Assembly: GCA_002491195.1 (NCBI GenBank)
Contig: DKVL01000011.1
Coordinates: 1 to 6,677, forward strand
Direction of reading: 5' to 3'
Source: Lachnospiraceae bacterium UBA7179
GTDB lineage: Bacteria > Bacillota > Clostridia > Lachnospirales > Lachnospiraceae
Length of the DNA: 6,677 nucleotides
Shown in pieces: positions 6,639-6,677 of this stretch. A program made the translations under genes and the position numbers. Below the pieces are notes generated by a model. It worked only from the letters and a program-made list of their open reading frames with translations, searched no databases and had not been told where the DNA came from. Positions within the stretch are counted from its first letter, which is position 1. The number at the start of each line of letters is the position of its first letter.

Positions 6639-6677
6639 GATTTTCTTAGCGGGCGTCTTTTGGCCGCTTAGAAAATC
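6639..6677. repeat. Long imperfect inverted repeat at the right edge
   Basis: Two 14-base arms, GATTTTCTTAGCGG and CCGCTTAGAAAATC, pair at 13 of 14 positions (one T-T mismatch) around an 11-base spacer. The right arm ends exactly at the window edge, so the stem could be longer. No T run follows on the minus strand. It could be an RNA hairpin, the end of an upstream transcription unit, or part of a dispersed intergenic repeat. Confidence 0.65.

Noticed and set aside
6598..6677. Intrinsic transcription terminators
   Set aside because: The two stems are strong, but neither is followed by a T run on either strand within the visible sequence, so they are listed as inverted repeats only.

Overview
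The window looks like a piece of a Bacillota chromosome, probably a gut-type clostridium (Lachnospiraceae or a relative). Supporting this are the Shine-Dalgarno sites of the AGGAGG/GGAGG type, the mixed GC content, and the small recombinase-associated genes at the left edge, which are typical of clostridial conjugative or mobilisable elements. The assignment is an inference from gene content, not a measured one. Every gene I can support lies on the minus strand, so the window reads from right (6677) to left (1).

Right part (6677 to 3758): a leader with two tandem inverted repeats precedes a 735-residue protein with two AAA+ modules. Its N-terminal region, the degenerate first ATPase module and the canonical second module resemble the AAA+ ATPase of extracellular contractile injection systems (the Afp15/Pvc15 type). 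It is followed after 36 bases by an acidic 184-residue protein that weakly resembles the YbjN / type III secretion chaperone-like fold. No sheath, tube, baseplate or spike gene is visible. If this is an injection-system locus, those genes must lie beyond position 6677.

Middle part (3721 to 582): three membrane-protein genes follow in close series. They are an HdeD-family (DUF308) protein, a CPA1-type Na+(K+)/H+ antiporter, and a ClC-family chloride channel or H+/Cl- exchanger whose best start is 4 bases after the antiporter stop. Together they suggest a pH or ion homeostasis unit, possibly for acid stress. A weak promoter-like sequence and a small dyad precede the antiporter, so it may also be expressed separately from hdeD.

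Left part (531 to 1): this is the edge or remnant of a mobile element. It holds a possible 27-residue small ORF, a 62-residue TnpW-like small protein, and 13 bases later the first ~66 residues of a serine recombinase. The recombinase frame then stops, and all three minus-strand frames close within about 20 bases, so this copy is truncated or interrupted and is not simply frameshifted.

There is no gene-free stretch longer than 300 bases. The longest gap, 418-581, holds only the candidate small ORF and the ribosome binding site of the TnpW-like gene. I see no tRNA, rRNA or CRISPR array.
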